Shown here: in pieces, positions 8,488 through 20,581 of the stretch
Position numbering within the stretch: position 1 is the first letter of the stretch
How the letters are laid out: each line of letters starts with the position of its first letter
DNA from: Meiothermus sp. QL-1
GTDB taxonomy: Bacteria; Deinococcota; Deinococci; Deinococcales; Thermaceae
NCBI RefSeq assembly: GCF_003351145.1
Contig: NZ_QQSV01000001.1
Span: forward strand, 457,864-521,863
Reading direction: 5' to 3'
DNA length: 64,000 nucleotides
Notes under the pieces: model-generated
Databases searched by the model: none
Told to the model about the DNA's origin: nothing
Seen by the model: only the letters and a program-made list of their open reading frames with translations
Made by a program: the position numbers and the translations under genes

Positions 8488-10173
8488 ATGAACGGAGCCA
8501 GAGCCATACTGAAAGCCTTGGAGATGCAGGGGGTGGAGCTCATCTTCGGCCATCCAGGGGGTACCATCATGCCCACCTACGATGCCCTCTACGACTCGTC
8601 CATCCGCCACGTGCTGGTGCGGCACGAGCAGGGAGGCATCCACGCCGCCACCGGCTATGCCCGGGCCTCGGGCCGGGTGGGGGTGGTCATGGCCACCTCG
8701 GGGCCGGGCGCGCTAAACCTGGTCACCGGCTTGCAGGACGCCCTGATGGACTCCACCCCGGTGGTGGCCATCACCGGCAACGTTCCCCAGCACCTCATCG
8801 GCACCGACGCTTTTCAGGAGGCCGACGTGGTGGGCATCACCCAGCCGGTGACCAAGCACAACATGCAGGTCCGCAACGTCAACGATATCCCCCGGGCCAT
8901 CGCCGAGGCCTTCTACATCGCCTCCACAGGGCGGCCTGGCCCCGTGCTCCTCGACTTCCCCAAGGATGTGCAGCTCGCCGAGTTTACCGGGAGCTTCGAT
9001 GTGGTGGTGGACCTGCCGGGCTACAAGCCCACCTACAAGGGCCACCCCCGCCAGATTGAACGGGCGCTGGAGGCCCTGGGCAAGGCCGAGCGTCCGGTGC
9101 TGATGGTGGGCGGCGGGGCCCAGCACGCCTCGGCCGAGATTACCGAGCTGGCCCTCAAGACCGGCCTGCCGGTGATTCCCACCCTGATGGGCCTGGGCGT
9201 CTTCCCCGGTACCCACCCCCAGTGCCTGGGGATGCCGGGCATGCACGGTTCGGTGGCGGCCAACCGGGCCATCCAGTACGCCGATACCATCCTGGCCATC
9301 GGGCTTCGTTTCGACGACCGGGTGACCGGCAAAATCTCCCGCTTTGCCCCCCATGCCCACACCGTTATCCACGTGGATATTGACCCGGCCGAGATCGGCA
9401 AGCTGGTCAAGACCTCGATCCCCGTGGTGGGGGATGCCAAGTGGGTGGCGGCCGAGCTGGTCAAGGGGGCCAAGAAGCTCAACCTAAGCAAGTGGTGGGC
9501 GCAGCTCGAGGAGTGGAAGACCAAGTACCCCTTCGCCTGGAAGCCCAAGCCCTACCTGCAAAGCCAGGAGGTAATCCAGGCCTTCTGGGAGGCCACCCGG
9601 GGCCGGGCGGTGGTGACCTCGGGGGTGGGGCAGCACCAGATGTTCGTGGCCCAGTTCTTCAAGTTCGACCGACCCCGCACCTGGATCAACTCGGGCGGGC
9701 TGGGCACCATGGGGGTGGGCCTGCCCTTCGCCATCGGAGCGGCCCTGGCCCGGCCGGACGAGCTGGTGATTGACTTCGACGGCGATGGCAGCTTCCAGAT
9801 GACCCTGCAGGAGCTGGCCACCCTAAAGAAGCTCAACCTGAACGTGAAGATCGTCATCCTCAACAACGGCTTTTTGGGCATGGTGCGGCAGTGGCAGGAC
9901 CTGTTCCACGGGCGGCGCTACAGCGAGGTCTATCTGGCCGACTCCAACCCCGACTTTGCCAAACTGGCCGAAGCCTACGGCATCCCCGGGCTCACCCTCA
10001 CCGACAAGGCCCAGCTTCAGGACGCGGTCAAGGCGGTCCTGGCCCAGCCGGGGCCGGTCCTGCTGGACGCCCGGGTCTACCACGAGGAGGGGGTCTTCCC
10101 CATGATTCCCTCGGGTGGGGCGGCCGAGGACATGATCATCGAGAACCCCCGGGAGGCGGTGGCCGGGGATTAG
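8488..10173 (+). CDS. ilvB: Acetolactate synthase large (catalytic) subunit
   Basis: The ThDP-dependent enzyme condenses two pyruvates to acetolactate (valine/leucine) or pyruvate with 2-oxobutyrate (isoleucine). The 561-residue protein has the three domains of the family. The PYR domain carries the catalytic glutamate in VRHEQGGIHAATG (near residue 50). The central domain is the FAD/DHS-like fold. The C-terminal PP domain has the ThDP motif beginning at IDFDGDGSFQMT and ending ILNNG. The ATG at 8488 follows GGGGAGAG, a ribosome binding site that sits just after the attenuator T run. The regulatory subunit ilvN follows 9 nt later. Confidence 0.96.
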   Translation: MNGARAILKALEMQGVELIFGHPGGTIMPTYDALYDSSIRHVLVRHEQGGIHAATGYARASGRVGVVMATSGPGALNLVTGLQDALMDSTPVVAITGNVPQHLIGTDAFQEADVVGITQPVTKHNMQVRNVNDIPRAIAEAFYIASTGRPGPVLLDFPKDVQLAEFTGSFDVVVDLPGYKPTYKGHPRQIERALEALGKAERPVLMVGGGAQHASAEITELALKTGLPVIPTLMGLGVFPGTHPQCLGMPGMHGSVAANRAIQYADTILAIGLRFDDRVTGKISRFAPHAHTVIHVDIDPAEIGKLVKTSIPVVGDAKWVAAELVKGAKKLNLSKWWAQLEEWKTKYPFAWKPKPYLQSQEVIQAFWEATRGRAVVTSGVGQHQMFVAQFFKFDRPRTWINSGGLGTMGVGLPFAIGAALARPDELVIDFDGDGSFQMTLQELATLKKLNLNVKIVILNNGFLGMVRQWQDLFHGRRYSEVYLADSNPDFAKLAEAYGIPGLTLTDKAQLQDAVKAVLAQPGPVLLDARVYHEEGVFPMIPSGGAAEDMIIENPREAVAGD

Positions 10174-10182
10174 GGGAGGCGT

Positions 10183-11746
<1,564 letters not shown>

Positions 11747-11754
11747 GAGGTCCT

Positions 11755-13314
<1,560 letters not shown>

Positions 13315-13327
13315 GGCGGGGGCGGTC

Positions 13328-14911
13328 ATGATCGAAATCCTCGATACCACCCTGCGCGATGGCACCCAGGGCGAGGCCGTAAGCCTCTCCGTAGACGACA
13401 AAGTGGCCATTGCCAGGCGTCTGGCGGCCTTTGGTATCCCCCTCATCGAGGGGGGCTGGCCCGGTTCCAACCCTAAAGACGCCGAGTTCTTCGCCCGGAT
13501 GAAGGGGGTGGACCTGGGGGGAAGCCGGCTTGTGGCCTTTGGCTCCACCCGGCGCAAGGGGATGCGTCCTGAGGACGACCCTTCGGTGACGGCCTTGCTG
13601 GAGGCGGAGACCCCAGTGGTCACGGTGGTGGCCAAAAGCTGGGACTTCCATGTGACCGAGGCGCTCGAGGTCTCCCTGGAAGAGAACCTCCGCATGATTG
13701 AGGAGACCTACCGCTATCTGGTAGGGCGGGGCCGGCGGGTGATCCACGACGCCGAGCACTTCTTCGACGGTTACAAGGCCAACCCTGCCTACGCCATGGC
13801 GACGCTGGAGGCCGCGGTGCGCGGGGGGGCCGATACGCTCTGCCTTTGCGATACCAACGGGGGAAGCCTGCCCGAAGAGGTCCACGAGATTACCCGGAGG
13901 GTACGGGAGGCCTTCCCGCAGGTGGTGATCGGCATCCATCCCCACAACGATGCGGAGCTTGCGGTGGCCAACGCCCTGGCTGCGGTGCGTGCTGGGGCCA
14001 CCCATGTGCAGGGCACCATCAACGGCTACGGGGAGCGCTGCGGCAACCTGAACCTCACCAGCGCCATCCCCAACCTGATGCTGAAGTGCGGCCTGCCGCT
14101 GGTGGGGCTGGACCGGGAAAAGCTCAGGGAGCTGCGGGAGCTCTCGCACTTTGTGGATGAGCGGGCCAACCTGACCCCCAATCTGCGGGCCCCCTACGTG
14201 GGCGACGCGGCCTTTGCCCACAAAGGGGGCATCCACGTCTCGGCGGTGCTCAAGGACCCCCGCACCTATGAGCACGTGCCGCCCGAGGCGGTGGGGAACA
14301 CCCGGCGCATTCTGGTCTCCGACCTCTCGGGGCGCAGCAACCTGCTGGCCAAGCTGGCCGAGGCCGGGGTAGAGGTGCCCAAGGAGATGACCGGCGTCCT
14401 TTTGAAGGAGGTCAAGCAGCTCGAGCACGCCGGCTACGCCTTTGAGGGGGCTGAGGCCAGCTTCTTCCTGCTGGCCCATCGCCTCAAGGGGGGGCAGATG
14501 CCCTTCAGCCTCGAGGGCTTCACGGTCTTCGTGCACGTGAACGACGCCGACCCCGAGACCCCCACCTGGGCCGAGGCCACGGTGCGGGTGCGGGTGGGCG
14601 AGACCTTGCAGCACACCGCCGCCGAAAGCCAGTATGGCCCGGTCTCGGCCCTGGACAAGGCCTTCCGCAAGGCCATAGAGCCCTTCTACCCCGAGATTGC
14701 CGAGATTGAGCTTTCGGACTACAAGGTGCGCATCCTCTCGGGCCAGGAGGCGGGCACCGCCTCGGGGGTGCGGGTGATGATCGAGATGCACCGGGGAAAG
14801 GAGCGCTGGAGCACGGTGGGGGCCAGCAAGAACAATCTGGAGGCCTCGCTCAAGGCCCTTGCCGACGGCTACGCTTATCCGCTGGTGAAGAACCAGCCGG
14901 TGTTTCGCTAG
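13328..14911 (+). CDS. cimA: Citramalate synthase family enzyme (CimA type)
   Basis: The protein of 527 residues belongs to the DRE-TIM metallolyase family, in the branch starting MIEILDTTLRDGTQGEAVSLSV that is annotated as (R)-citramalate synthase. It would condense acetyl-CoA with pyruvate and lead to 2-oxobutyrate and isoleucine without threonine deaminase. HPHNDAELAVANALAA and GYGERCGNLNL are the metal-binding and helix motifs. A LeuA-type regulatory domain occupies the C terminus. Its location after leuA fits isoleucine synthesis with the IlvBNC enzymes. Substrate specificity cannot be proven from sequence alone. The ATG follows GGCGGGGGCGG. Its last 62 nt overlap a convergent gene. Confidence 0.88.
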   Translation: MIEILDTTLRDGTQGEAVSLSVDDKVAIARRLAAFGIPLIEGGWPGSNPKDAEFFARMKGVDLGGSRLVAFGSTRRKGMRPEDDPSVTALLEAETPVVTVVAKSWDFHVTEALEVSLEENLRMIEETYRYLVGRGRRVIHDAEHFFDGYKANPAYAMATLEAAVRGGADTLCLCDTNGGSLPEEVHEITRRVREAFPQVVIGIHPHNDAELAVANALAAVRAGATHVQGTINGYGERCGNLNLTSAIPNLMLKCGLPLVGLDREKLRELRELSHFVDERANLTPNLRAPYVGDAAFAHKGGIHVSAVLKDPRTYEHVPPEAVGNTRRILVSDLSGRSNLLAKLAEAGVEVPKEMTGVLLKEVKQLEHAGYAFEGAEASFFLLAHRLKGGQMPFSLEGFTVFVHVNDADPETPTWAEATVRVRVGETLQHTAAESQYGPVSALDKAFRKAIEPFYPEIAEIELSDYKVRILSGQEAGTASGVRVMIEMHRGKERWSTVGASKNNLEASLKALADGYAYPLVKNQPVFR

Positions 14912-15422
14912 GGGCCTCCTCGTAGGCCCTCAGGGCTTCCTCCTCCGCGGGTATGCGCACCCGGAGGAGGAGCCAGGCGTTGGCCAGGCTGGCCAGCAGG
15001 GCGGTGGCCCAGGCGTTGAAAACAAGGGGCAGGGCGAGCAGCTCGAGCGAGACCGCCAGGTAGTTGGGGTGGCGCAGATAGCGGTAGGGCCCCTCCCGGA
15101 TGCGCCGTCCCCCCGGCACCACCAGGATGCGGGTGTTCCAGTAAGGCCCCAGGGTGGCGATGGCCCAGTAGCGAAGAACCTGCGCCAGGAGGAAAAGGCC
15201 CAGCCAGAACCCCCAGATGGGGGAGGGCTGGTTGCGCGCCAGCCCCTCCAGGAGCCACCCTACCAGCCAGCCTATGTGCAGCAGGAAAAAAAGCGGGTAG
15301 TGGGCCTGCCCGTATTCCCGAGCCCCTCGGGCTTGTGCCCAGCGGTAGTTTCTCTGGGCCCATATGAGCTCCAACCCCCGCTGGAGCAGCACAAACCCCA
15401 AAGCCAGCCAGAGGCCTACCAC
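14850..15422 (-). CDS. ICMT/BpsB-like membrane methyltransferase
   Basis: The 190-residue protein has about four to five membrane segments (for example LFFLLHIGWLVGWLL and FWLGLFLLAQVLRYWAI). It also has the isoprenylcysteine carboxyl methyltransferase-type motif GPYRYLRHPNYLAV near residue 125, where SAM binds. In Bacillus, BpsB, a protein of this kind encoded next to a type III polyketide synthase, O-methylates alkylpyrones. Here too the GTG start overlaps the stop of a type III synthase (GTGGTAG). The last ~20 codons lie antisense to the end of cimA, an unusually long 3' overlap, and their charged sequence (KRSRRQGP) may be non-essential. Confidence 0.8.
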   Translation of the reverse strand: MVGLWLALGFVLLQRGLELIWAQRNYRWAQARGAREYGQAHYPLFFLLHIGWLVGWLLEGLARNQPSPIWGFWLGLFLLAQVLRYWAIATLGPYWNTRILVVPGGRRIREGPYRYLRHPNYLAVSLELLALPLVFNAWATALLASLANAWLLLRVRIPAEEEALRAYEEAPSETPAGSSPADKRSRRQGP

Positions 15423-16444
15423 TCGAGCACCACCCCTTCCAGGGCAAAGCCCGGGCCCAGGGCGAGCAGAAGGCCGGGGCCGCGCCGGTTTTGCCCCATC
15501 TGCCGGGCCAAAACGAACAGCACGGTGGGGCTGGACATGTTGCCGTAGGCCGCCAGCACCGCGCGGGAGACCTCCAGGCTTTCCTCATCTACCCCTAGGC
15601 TTTTGAAGGCCAGGAGTACCTTGGCCCCGCCGGGGTGCAGCGTCCAGGTGGCCACCTGCTCGACCGAGAGGCCCCATTCGGCCAGCCCCTCGGCCAGAAG
15701 GGGGCCCAGCCGGCCCTCCACCAAAGCCGGGATGCTCTGGGAAAAGCGTACTTTTAGCCCCTCTTCCACCAGGTCCCAGCCCATCACCTCGTAGCTTTCG
15801 GGGAGGAGCCGGCTGAAGCTGCCCCGCACCGCCGGGCCCTCCCCCTCGCCCAGCACTGCTGCGGCGGCCCCGTCGGCGAAGAGGCTGGTGGCCACCAGGT
15901 TGCCCTTGCTCAGGTCCCCCTTCAAAAAGGTCAGGCTGCAGAGCTCCACCGCCACCAGCAGGACCGCCTTTCCGTGCAGCCGCGCCAGCTCGGCAGCCCG
16001 GGCCAGCCCCGCTGCCCCTCCAGCACAGCCCAGGCCCCAGAGGGGTAGGCGCAGAACCCCGGCGGGCAGGCCCAGGCGCTGGACCAGGTAGGCCTCGAGG
16101 CTGGGGGTGGCAATCCCGGTGGTGGTCACCAGCACCACCGCCCCCACCCGGTGGGGCGGCACCCCAGCCTGGGCCAGGGCCTGGCGGCCGGCCTGCTCGC
16201 AGAGGGATAGGGCCACCTCGAACCACCGCTGGTTTTTCTCGACGAAGCTGCGTTCTTGCTGGAACCAATCCAACGGGGCGGAGAGGAAGCGCCGCTGGAT
16301 GCCGCTGTTCTTGAAAACGGTCATCAGCCGCTCCAGCCCCTCCATAGGGGCGAAGAGGGTTCGCACCGCCGCGGCCACCTCCTCCTGGGTCACGCAGTAA
16401 GGGGGGGTGGCGGTGGTGACCGAAAGGATGCGCGGGGGCCTCAT
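15416..16444 (-). CDS. Type III polyketide synthase
   Basis: This is a chalcone/stilbene synthase-fold enzyme of 342 residues that extends an acyl-CoA starter with malonyl-CoA and cyclises the product. The Cys-His-Asn triad is visible as C140 ([11 protein letters not shown]), H270 (TLHPGGAKV) and N302 ([10 protein letters not shown]). The short length and lack of plant-type features match bacterial BcsA/BpsA-type synthases, which make alkylpyrones or alkylresorcinols. The gene overlaps the nitroreductase stop (ATGA) and the methyltransferase start, so the three form a tight operon. The product is unknown. Confidence 0.92.
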   Translation of the reverse strand: MRPPRILSVTTATPPYCVTQEEVAAAVRTLFAPMEGLERLMTVFKNSGIQRRFLSAPLDWFQQERSFVEKNQRWFEVALSLCEQAGRQALAQAGVPPHRVGAVVLVTTTGIATPSLEAYLVQRLGLPAGVLRLPLWGLGCAGGAAGLARAAELARLHGKAVLLVAVELCSLTFLKGDLSKGNLVATSLFADGAAAAVLGEGEGPAVRGSFSRLLPESYEVMGWDLVEEGLKVRFSQSIPALVEGRLGPLLAEGLAEWGLSVEQVATWTLHPGGAKVLLAFKSLGVDEESLEVSRAVLAAYGNMSSPTVLFVLARQMGQNRRGPGLLLALGPGFALEGVVLEW

Positions 16445-17223
16445 TCCTCCTCCGGCCTGGCGCAGGTTTCGCGGAATACGAACTGGGGGATGGGCCGGCG
16501 CTCATGGGACTGCCAGTCGATGCGGGGGCGCGGGGGCTCCGGGGGCAGGTAGCCCAGCCGGTAGAGGGCCATGAGCTCCAGCTCATCCGGTACCTCCAAA
16601 AGCCGCTTGATCTCGGCCCAGGCCTCAGGGATTTCCATGGGGGTGGAGATGAACTGGATGCCCATCCCCAGCTCGACCGTGGCGAGCCAGATGTTCTCGA
16701 TGGCCATGCCCAGGGCCAGCAGGCTGTAGAACCCCGAAAGCTCCCCTGGGCGGTACTCGCTTTTGTCCAGCAGGGCTGCCAGCAGCAAGGGCGAGCCGGC
16801 AATCAGCTTGCGGTTGTCCTCCCCCAGAATCTCAGGCACCCGCAAAAGGCGTAGAAGGCGGGTGGCCCAGGGCTGCATCACCTGGCGGGTGAAAGGGCGC
16901 AGGGGGGCTGGGAGCTGGTCGATCAGGATGCCGTCGCGCCGGCGGGCCATCTCCTCTGGGCTGAAGCGGAAGTATTTGCGGTAGCGCTCGAAAAACTTCC
17001 CCTCGGCGATAAGCTGCCGCATGGTGCGGCCCCCGATTTCGGCGATTTTCTCCCGACGGGCGGGGTCTTCGATCAGGATGAAGCGCCAGGGCTGGGAGTT
17101 GAAGTGGCTGGGGGCCCGGCTGGCCGCCTCCATCAGGCGGTGCTGGTCCTCCTTCGAGACCGGCTTATCCAGGAAGGGGCCGTTGGTGGTCTTACGCCGG
17201 CGCAGGACTTCCCAAAACTCCAC
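16441..17223 (-). CDS. Nitroreductase-family FMN oxidoreductase
   Basis: The 260-residue protein begins [17 protein letters not shown] and has the FMN-phosphate-binding arginine pair and the segment [18 protein letters not shown] typical of the nitroreductase superfamily. A second family segment, [17 protein letters not shown], lies near residue 165. The middle (residues 85-150) is longer than in minimal nitroreductases. The substrate cannot be read from sequence. Translational coupling to the type III polyketide synthase (ATGA overlap) suggests a redox step in the same pathway, which is inference. Confidence 0.85.
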   Translation of the reverse strand: MEFWEVLRRRKTTNGPFLDKPVSKEDQHRLMEAASRAPSHFNSQPWRFILIEDPARREKIAEIGGRTMRQLIAEGKFFERYRKYFRFSPEEMARRRDGILIDQLPAPLRPFTRQVMQPWATRLLRLLRVPEILGEDNRKLIAGSPLLLAALLDKSEYRPGELSGFYSLLALGMAIENIWLATVELGMGIQFISTPMEIPEAWAEIKRLLEVPDELELMALYRLGYLPPEPPRPRIDWQSHERRPIPQFVFRETCARPEEE

Positions 17224-17226
17224 GGT

Positions 17227-17508
17227 TCACCCCCTCAGGGCCAGCAGGTAGCCCAGCAGGCCCAGGACCCCCAGCGTTGGGTGGAGCCAGGTGCGCGGCC
17301 GGGCCTTGGGGAAAAGGGCCAGGCAGGCCACGGTAAGCCAGAGCCAGGCCTCCCGGCTTGCGGCCAGAGCGGCCAGGGTGCCCAGAAAGACCCCCAGGTA
17401 GAGCAGGTGGTGCCAGAGGCCGAAGGGGCCCAACCCCAGCTGGGCCGCCAGGCCTACCAGCAGGTTGAGGAGGTAGAGGGCGAAGCCCAGGTGGAACCAG
17501 GGGGACAT
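17227..17508 (-). CDS. Small membrane protein, function unknown
   Basis: A 93-residue hydrophobic protein with three likely membrane spans (FHLGFALYLLNLLVGLAAQL, HHLLYLGVFLGTLAALAAS and the C-terminal TLGVLGLLGYLLAL). I do not recognise a family. It starts 41 nt after the ABC ATPase and ends 3 nt before the nitroreductase start, so it belongs to the same minus-strand operon. It could anchor a pathway enzyme or be a small transport component; nothing in the sequence decides this. Confidence 0.7.
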   Translation of the reverse strand: MSPWFHLGFALYLLNLLVGLAAQLGLGPFGLWHHLLYLGVFLGTLAALAASREAWLWLTVACLALFPKARPRTWLHPTLGVLGLLGYLLALRG

Positions 17509-17549
17509 CGCCCTAAGCTTAGCCCAATCCCTTCCTGCGGGAGTGTGGT

Positions 17550-18197
17550 TCAGCCCAGGCGGAGCTCGGGCAGGCCGGCCACCAGGTGCTCGTCGTGGGT
17601 GGCGACCACGAGGGCGGTATCCAGCTCGCGGCTAAGGGAGAGCATCAGCTCCATGACCCGCTCGGCGTTGCGCCGGTCCAGGCTGCCGGTGGGCTCATCG
17701 GCCAGGAGGAGGCGAGGGCGGTTGTAGAGGGCTCGAGCCAGCGCCACCCGCTGGCGCTCCCCTCCGGAGAGGGCCTTGGGCCGGAGGTGGGCCCGCTCTT
17801 CCAGCCCCACCCGGGCCAGCAGCGCCATCCCCCAGGCCCGGTCCACCCGGCCGGCCAGGTACCCTGGGACCAGCACGTTTTCCAGGGCGGTGAGTTCGGG
17901 CTGCAGGTAGGCGTGCTGAAAAACCAGCCCTACGGTCCCGAGCCGCCTTCGGGCCAGCCGCTCCTCGCCCTGGCCCCGGATGCTCACTCCCTCCCAGCGC
18001 ACCTCCCCCTCCTGCAAGGCTAGAAGGCCCGCCAGAAGGTGCAGCAGGGTGGTCTTGCCGCTGCCCGATGGGCCCAGCACGGTCCGCACCTGGCCTCTGT
18101 GCAGGGTAAGGTCCAGCCCACGGAAGAGCTCCACCTCACCATAGCGAAAACCGAGGCCTGTAGCTTCTAAAACCGGAGTGTTACATGCTATTGGCAA
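17550..18197 (-). CDS. ABC transporter ATP-binding protein (LolD/MacB-like)
   Basis: The ATPase of about 215 residues shows Walker [12 protein letters not shown], a Q-loop in FQHAYLQPELTALENV, the signature [15 protein letters not shown], and Walker B LLLADEPTGSLD. This set is typical of the LolD/MacB/FtsE group. The start is uncertain: no ATG or GTG is available near the N terminus. A TTG at 18197 preceded by AGGGGG 9 nt upstream fits best. The open frame extending to 19721 is antisense to crp and comB and is not coding. No permease is adjacent; it heads the operon with the small membrane protein and the type III polyketide synthase. Confidence 0.82.
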   Translation of the reverse strand: MPIACNTPVLEATGLGFRYGEVELFRGLDLTLHRGQVRTVLGPSGSGKTTLLHLLAGLLALQEGEVRWEGVSIRGQGEERLARRRLGTVGLVFQHAYLQPELTALENVLVPGYLAGRVDRAWGMALLARVGLEERAHLRPKALSGGERQRVALARALYNRPRLLLADEPTGSLDRRNAERVMELMLSLSRELDTALVVATHDEHLVAGLPELRLG

Positions 18198-18220
18198 ACC
18201 GTTACGCCCCCTAGTAGAGT
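18191..18220 (+). promoter_or_regulatory. Promoter of the Crp-family gene
   Basis: TTGGCA (18191-18196), an 18-nt spacer and TAGAGT (18215-18220) end 7 nt before the ATG, a leaderless arrangement. The divergent ABC ATPase start lies within the -35 region. Confidence 0.6.
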
Positions 18221-18227
18221 GTACCTG

Positions 18228-18905
18228 ATGTTGGCGGACACCCAGGTGCTGGCCAAGACCCCCCTTTTCCAGGGGGTGCCTCCCCAGGCCCTCGAGGTCG
18301 CCCGGGAAGCCTTTGTCAGCCGCAAATACCCGGCCGGCAAGAAAATCTTCGAGGCTGGGGACATGGGCGCGGCGCTCTACATCGTGCAAAGCGGGCAGGT
18401 GCGCATCTACCGCACCTACCTGGATGGCCGGGAGCGCATGTTCGCCTATCTGGGCCCAGGCGAGGTCTTCGGCGAGATGAGCCTGCTGGACGACCAGCCC
18501 CGCAGCGCCTCGGCTGAGACCACCATAGACTCGGTGCTCCTGGTGCTGTACCAGGACGCCTACTGGAGCCTGGTGCGCAGGTGGCCCGAGATTCTGCACA
18601 ACCTGGCCACCATCCTGGCCCGCCGGTTGCGCGAGGCCGACCTCGAGCTGGAGGTGCTCTCCTTCGAGGAGGCCCGGGGCCGGGTGGCCTACGCCCTGAC
18701 CAAGCTGCGCAAGCAGCGCTACGGCGATGGTACCCGGATGAAGCTCACCCACCAGGAGCTGGCCCAGCTTTCGGGCACCAGCCGCGAGACCGTGACCCGG
18801 GTGCTCCACGCTTTGCGGGAGGAGCAGCTCGTGCGGGTGGGCTCGGGCTACATAGAGATTCTGGACCCGGCCGGCCTGGAAGAGGTCCTCTTTGGGCTGC
18901 GCTGA
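18228..18905 (+). CDS. Crp/Fnr-family transcription regulator
   Basis: The 225-residue protein has an N-terminal cyclic-nucleotide-binding fold (GQVRIYRTYLDGRE, LGPGEVFGEMSLLDDQPRSASAE) and a C-terminal winged helix with LTHQELAQLSGTSRETVTRVLH. The phosphate-binding cassette GEMSLLDDQPRSASAE has the R-S-A arrangement compatible with cAMP binding; there is no Fnr-type cysteine cluster. The ATG at 18228 is preferred over the GTG at 18219 because a -10 box lies 7 nt upstream of it. The gene is followed by comB after 9 nt and is divergent from the polyketide synthase operon, which it could regulate. Confidence 0.9.
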   Translation: MLADTQVLAKTPLFQGVPPQALEVAREAFVSRKYPAGKKIFEAGDMGAALYIVQSGQVRIYRTYLDGRERMFAYLGPGEVFGEMSLLDDQPRSASAETTIDSVLLVLYQDAYWSLVRRWPEILHNLATILARRLREADLELEVLSFEEARGRVAYALTKLRKQRYGDGTRMKLTHQELAQLSGTSRETVTRVLHALREEQLVRVGSGYIEILDPAGLEEVLFGLR

Positions 18906-18914
18906 GGACGCCGT

Positions 18915-19652
18915 ATGCGCTTGCGGGTAGACTTGGTGCCCCAAGAGGGCCTCAGCTATCTGGACGTGGTGCTGGTGGTGGATGTGATCCGGGCCACCAC
19001 CACCGCCGCGGCTTTTTTGGAAGCGGGGGCCCGGGCGCTCTACCTGACCCCCAGCCTCGAGAGCGCCCGAGCCTTCCGCGACAGCGATGTGGTGCTGGCC
19101 GGGGAGGAGGGAGGGCTTAGGCCGGCGGGCTTTGACTACGGCAACTCTCCCCGCGAGGCCCGCGAGGCCCCGGTGGGGGGGAAGATCGTGGTGATGAGCA
19201 CCACCAACGGCACCCGCACAGCCCACCTGGCCGCCCGCAGCGCCAAGCACGTGCTTCTGGCCTCGCTCTACAACGCCCATGCCGCAGCCCGCCTGGCCCA
19301 CCAGCTCGCCACTGAGGAGGTGGCCATCCTTTGCGCGGGCAAGGAGGGCCGGATCGGCCTGGATGACGTCTATACCGCTGGGGTGCTGGCCGAGTACCTG
19401 CAAATTATGGGCTCGTACGAGCTGGAGGATGGAGCCCTCATCGCCCTCACCACCCGCCGCACCTACCCCGACCCCCTGGAGCCCCTGAGCCTTTCGGCCG
19501 CGGCAGGGGCGCTGCGGCAGGTGGGCCTCGAAGCCGACGTCCCCTTCTGCGCCCAGGTGGCGGTCTCGCCCGCGGTGGGCATGCTCTCGGGCCGGGTGGG
19601 GGAGGCCCTTATCTTCGAGCGGGTGCAGCACCCGGTGGCCCCCCAGGCCTGA
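18915..19652 (+). CDS. comB: 2-phosphosulfolactate phosphatase family protein (ComB)
   Basis: ComB hydrolyses 2-phosphosulfolactate to sulfolactate. The 245-residue protein shows the family segments [43 protein letters not shown] and [18 protein letters not shown]. In methanogens this is a coenzyme M step, but no other coenzyme M gene is visible here, so the bacterial role is uncertain. It is transcribed with the Crp-family gene upstream and followed after 4 nt by arginase. Confidence 0.85.
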   Translation: MRLRVDLVPQEGLSYLDVVLVVDVIRATTTAAAFLEAGARALYLTPSLESARAFRDSDVVLAGEEGGLRPAGFDYGNSPREAREAPVGGKIVVMSTTNGTRTAHLAARSAKHVLLASLYNAHAAARLAHQLATEEVAILCAGKEGRIGLDDVYTAGVLAEYLQIMGSYELEDGALIALTTRRTYPDPLEPLSLSAAAGALRQVGLEADVPFCAQVAVSPAVGMLSGRVGEALIFERVQHPVAPQA

Positions 19653-19656
19653 GCAT

Positions 19657-20556
19657 ATGAGGCCGGTCGCCATCCTAGGGGTGCCCATGGACCTCGGCCA
19701 GGGGCGGCGGGGGGTGGACATGGGGCCCAGCGCCCTGCGCTACGGCCGTTTGCAGGAGTTGCTGGAGGGGCTGGGCTACGCGGTGGAGGACTATGGCGAT
19801 GTGCGGGTGCCGGTGGTGGAGAGCCTGCGCCGCCAGGGCCACGGGGCTCCTGGGGGACTGGGCTACCTCGAGGCCATCCGCCTGGCCTGCCTGGAGGTGC
19901 TGGAGGTTTTGCACCAGATGCCCGAGGAGGTCTTCCCCATCGTTTTGGGGGGCGACCACTCCATCGCCATGGGTTCGGTGGCAGGGGCCAGCCGGGGGGA
20001 GCGGGTGGGGGTCATCTGGGTGGATGCCCACGCCGACTTCAATACCCCCGAGACCAGCCCCAGCGGCAACATCCACGGGATGCCGCTGGCCCACCTGTGC
20101 GGCCTGGGCGACCCGCGCCTGGTTCATCTGGGGGGGCCCGGGCCCAGGGTGCGCCCGGAGGATGTGGTGCTCATCGGTGTTCGCAGCCTGGACGCGGGGG
20201 AGGTGGGCCTGCTGCGCGAGCGGGGGGTGACGGTCTACACCATGAAGGAGATCGACATGATGGGCATCCCGGCCATCGCCGAGGCGGTGGCCCAGCGAAT
20301 GCGGGGCTTCCGCCGGGTGCACCTCTCGCTGGACGCCGATGTGCTGGACCCGGAGATCGCCCCCGGGGTGGGCACGCCGGTGGCGGGGGGCCTGACCTAC
20401 CGCGAGGCCCACCTGCTGATGGAGCTTTTCTACGACGCGGGCATGGTCACCAGCCTCGACCTGGTCGAGGTCAACCCTATCCTGGACGTGGCCAACCGCA
20501 CCGCGCGGATGATGGTGGAGCTGGCAGGGAGCCTTTTGGGAAAGAGGATTTACTAG
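19657..20556 (+). CDS. rocF: Arginase
   Basis: Arginase hydrolyses L-arginine to ornithine and urea with a dimanganese centre. The 299-residue protein has the three metal motifs GGDHSIAMGS, DAHADFNTP and LDADVLDPEIAPG, plus the arginase-type SPSGNIHGMPLA segment that separates it from agmatinases. Its length is normal. It starts 4 nt after comB. Formiminoglutamase or agmatinase are less likely alternatives because the substrate-binding segment N-I-H-G-M-P is conserved. Confidence 0.93.
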   Translation: MRPVAILGVPMDLGQGRRGVDMGPSALRYGRLQELLEGLGYAVEDYGDVRVPVVESLRRQGHGAPGGLGYLEAIRLACLEVLEVLHQMPEEVFPIVLGGDHSIAMGSVAGASRGERVGVIWVDAHADFNTPETSPSGNIHGMPLAHLCGLGDPRLVHLGGPGPRVRPEDVVLIGVRSLDAGEVGLLRERGVTVYTMKEIDMMGIPAIAEAVAQRMRGFRRVHLSLDADVLDPEIAPGVGTPVAGGLTYREAHLLMELFYDAGMVTSLDLVEVNPILDVANRTARMMVELAGSLLGKRIY

Positions 20557-20566
20557 CCGGGCCCGG

Positions 20567-20572
20567 TATAGT
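20567..20572 (+). promoter_or_regulatory. -10 box (TATAGT) before the phosphohexomutase-like operon
   Basis: TATAGT lies 9 nt before the ATG at 20582, with GGGGCAGG between them that could act as a ribosome binding site. Confidence 0.45.
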
Positions 20573-20581
20573 GGGGCAGGT

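Noticed and set aside
17550..19721. 723-codon minus-strand frame extending from the ABC ATPase through crp and comB
   Set aside because: Only the part below 18197 has ABC motifs; the rest is antisense to two well-supported genes and has the low-complexity composition of GC-rich shadow frames.
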